The translations under genes were made by a program, and so were the position numbers. Below are positions 62,420 to 64,000 of a DNA stretch of 64,000 nt, piece by piece. The notes below the pieces were generated by a model that did not search any database, had not been told where the DNA came from, and worked only from the letters and a program-made list of their open reading frames with translations. Position 1 is the stretch's first letter, and each line of letters begins with the position of its first letter. This DNA comes from Diadophis punctatus similis (lineage: Eukaryota; Chordata; Lepidosauria; Squamata; Dipsadidae): positions 52,908,742 through 52,972,741 of the forward strand of contig JALIGW010000005.1 of assembly GCA_023053685.1 (NCBI GenBank), given 5' to 3'.

Positions 62420-62872
62420 ATGGAAGTTATACCGATGTTATCAAGCCTCAATCCAGGGCTCGACACACACACCTGGGGGGAACAGAAGACGCAGAGGCAA
62501 GCACATGGAGACCGGAGAAGCACGGAGCATGGGATGGTGGGAGGATGCCTGGGAGGCGAAGGACGCTTGCGATACAGCTTCCTGGTGACGGCGGATGACT
62601 TCATAGCAGCCGGCGGGCAGCAGAAGACCAGGCGGGCCGTTTTCATCGATCCGAGGAACAGCTGAGAGGGGGGAGAGCTAGGGCGCCAAATGGTGGTTTG
62701 GTGGGGGGGGGTTTCAAAGTGTTATAAAAGGCGCTGAGAGGAAGAAGCCCTCAGCGCTGACTTTATTCTGTTATGGTGCAGCGTGGACTGAGCATTGGCT
62801 TGTACCCATACATCACAACAACAAGGATTGGACCTGTGAGTTATTGCATTTTGTCCGCACAGGTCTGGCTTA
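62420..62872 (+). other. GC-rich promoter-like segment, possible LTR remnant
   Basis: GC-rich island with two purine tracts (AGAGGGGGGAGAG near 62665 and GGTGGGGGGGG near 62700), then TATAAAAG at 62723-62730 and an 8-bp hairpin. This order (polypurine tract, U3-like region, TATA) would suit an LTR-retrotransposon 3' junction. However, no TG...CA ends, primer site or pol motif is visible, and short frames upstream are unrecognised. A host CpG-rich promoter is an alternative. Confidence 0.3.
62723..62757 (+). promoter_or_regulatory. TATA box followed by hairpin
   Basis: TATAAAAG at 62723-62730 is immediately followed by GCGCTGAG (62731-62738) and its exact reverse complement CTCAGCGC (62750-62757) around an 11-base loop. 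A TATA-driven start would lie around 62750-62760. Function is inferred only. Confidence 0.4.
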
Positions 62873-63104
62873 TAGCAATAGCAATAGCACTTAGACTTAT
62901 ATACGGCTTCATATGCTTTACAGCCCTCTCTAAGCAGAGTCAGTATATTACCCCCAACAATCTGGGTCCTCATTTTACCAACCTCAGAAGGATGGAAGGC
63001 TGAGTCAACCTTGAGCCGGTGAGATTTGAACAGCTGAACTGCAGCTAGCAGTCAGCTGAAGTAGCCTGCAGTGCTGCACTCTAACCACTGCACCACCTTG
63101 GCTC
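62873..63104 (-). mobile_element. tRNA-derived SINE, family A
   Basis: Minus-strand copy with tail, body and GAGCCAAGGTGGTGCAGTGG head. A 6-bp TSD, GGCTTA, lies at 62867-62872 and 63105-63110. It interrupts the GC-rich segment. Confidence 0.94.
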
Positions 63105-63217
63105 GGCTTAGCCAGGCTGAGAGATGCATTGTTTTAATTCACAATTTTATATATGAATGTTTGGAAATAACATTACCAAATATATTTTTTTGGCAGATGA
63201 CACCAATTTGCCAAAGG

Positions 63218-63303
63218 TGGTTGTTGTTAGTTGCGAAGTCGTGTCCGACCCATCGTGACCCCATGGACAATGTTCCTCCAGGCCTTCCTGTCCTCTACCA
63301 TCC
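63218..63303 (-). mobile_element. BovB LINE 3' end, 86-bp insertion
   Basis: Antisense of the BovB terminus: GTCGTGTCCGACCCATCGTG, ACCCCATGGAC and CCAGGCCTTCCTGTCC. A perfect 10-bp TSD, TTGCCAAAGG, at 63208-63217 and 63304-63313 shows it is a complete, extremely 5'-truncated insertion. Confidence 0.87.
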
Positions 63304-63313
63304 TTGCCAAAGG

Positions 63314-64000
63314 TATACGTATATTACATTTTAACCATTATTTTTACTATGTTTTCTGCTATGTACTTTTTTTCTTTCACTGGTAAATTACATCATGACA
63401 TTTGAATAAGTGAAAATTTCAAAGAACTATATTCTGGCTTGCATTCTCATTTGTAAAAATGTATCGTTGGAATAGTTTTCAAAAGGATGGGGATGGTCCA
63501 AGTTCACTTGTTACAACTATTGGAAGGTAAAAACCTCTATGACAACTCTGCTAGTCAGGCCACACATCAACCTGAAATATAAGTTGTTCTATTTGTCACC
63601 CAGGGCAGTTCCACTTGTTGATCTCTCATGCCTTCCTTATTTCCACTGCTGCTGATAAATCATGTCAGTCTCATCTTTCTGGCTCAACATCAAACTTTTA
63701 CAGTGTGTTCACTCTTCTATTATCTATTTCTATCATTTTTCGTATCTACCACATTACCATAAAGATTTTGATTGGTCCTTCTTCCTTGGCAACTCTTCTC
63801 CCTGGGCAGTCACAGTTCCAGCATCTCTGATTGCTATATAAGCAGTATACCATTTAAAAAAAAGAAAAGGGGAAAAAACCCTGTGTTGCTTATTTAAGAT
63901 CTCAATGCATTTATTCTTGCATTTAGAATAAATGTGAATATACATACACATGTACACATATATATATACTAGTGCCAATTTTCCACATCATAACCAAGTT
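63314..64000. other. Unannotated AT-rich sequence
   Basis: No gene. A small ATACACATGTACACATATATA run lies near 63940-63970. Confidence 0.5.

Overview
This window is vertebrate nuclear DNA, most likely from a squamate reptile and probably a snake. I recognise no host protein-coding gene, rRNA, functional tRNA or CRISPR array. The identification rests on the repeat fauna: CR1 and L2 LINEs, a second CR1/L2-type LINE with an (AAAT)n tail, BovB fragments, the Sauria SINE and other tRNA-derived SINEs, a SPIN-type hAT element, many small hAT and Tc1/mariner MITEs, an ERV-type solo LTR, and many long microsatellites. The background is AT-rich, presumably intergenic or a large intron.

Layout. 0-14 kb: CR1 3' ends on the minus strand (437-758 and 12831-13535) carrying compound (AAT)n(AAC)n tracts; an L2 copy with a (TTTTA)n tract of about 320 bp; hAT MITEs with 8-bp target-site duplications (TSDs) at 2277, 3913, 6325, 9669 and 11038; a mariner-type MITE at 8399. 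14-28 kb: sparse, with SINEs, a second L2 copy at 23405-24230, and two hAT MITEs. 28-35 kb: a GC-richer module with a short minisatellite, a Tc1/mariner-like element with a nested palindromic MITE, and a decayed LINE (30601-34310) holding an internally deleted mariner that itself holds a SINE. 37-38 kb: a solo LTR with 5-bp TSDs, interrupted by a hAT MITE that contains an L2 tail. 42-44 kb: a SPIN-like hAT element with perfect 8-bp TSDs and about 1.1 kb of pyrimidine-rich and CpG-rich internal DNA. 54-56 kb: the best-preserved coding sequence, a 581-codon CR1 reverse-transcriptase ORF. 56-58 kb: a compound microsatellite and retroposon cluster. 60 kb: a 5'-truncated L1 with a 17-bp TSD. 62-63.3 kb: a GC-rich promoter-like segment cut by a SINE, then a short BovB insertion with a 10-bp TSD.

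The annotatable functions are those of transposons. LINE reverse transcriptases copy their own RNA, and the tRNA-derived SINEs depend on them. The MITEs are non-autonomous and need hAT or Tc1/mariner transposases encoded elsewhere. The strongest leads are the SPIN element with its GC-rich cargo, the nested insertions that give relative dates, the repeated link between retroposon 3' ends and long microsatellites, and the unclassified unit at 56.8-57.4 kb.
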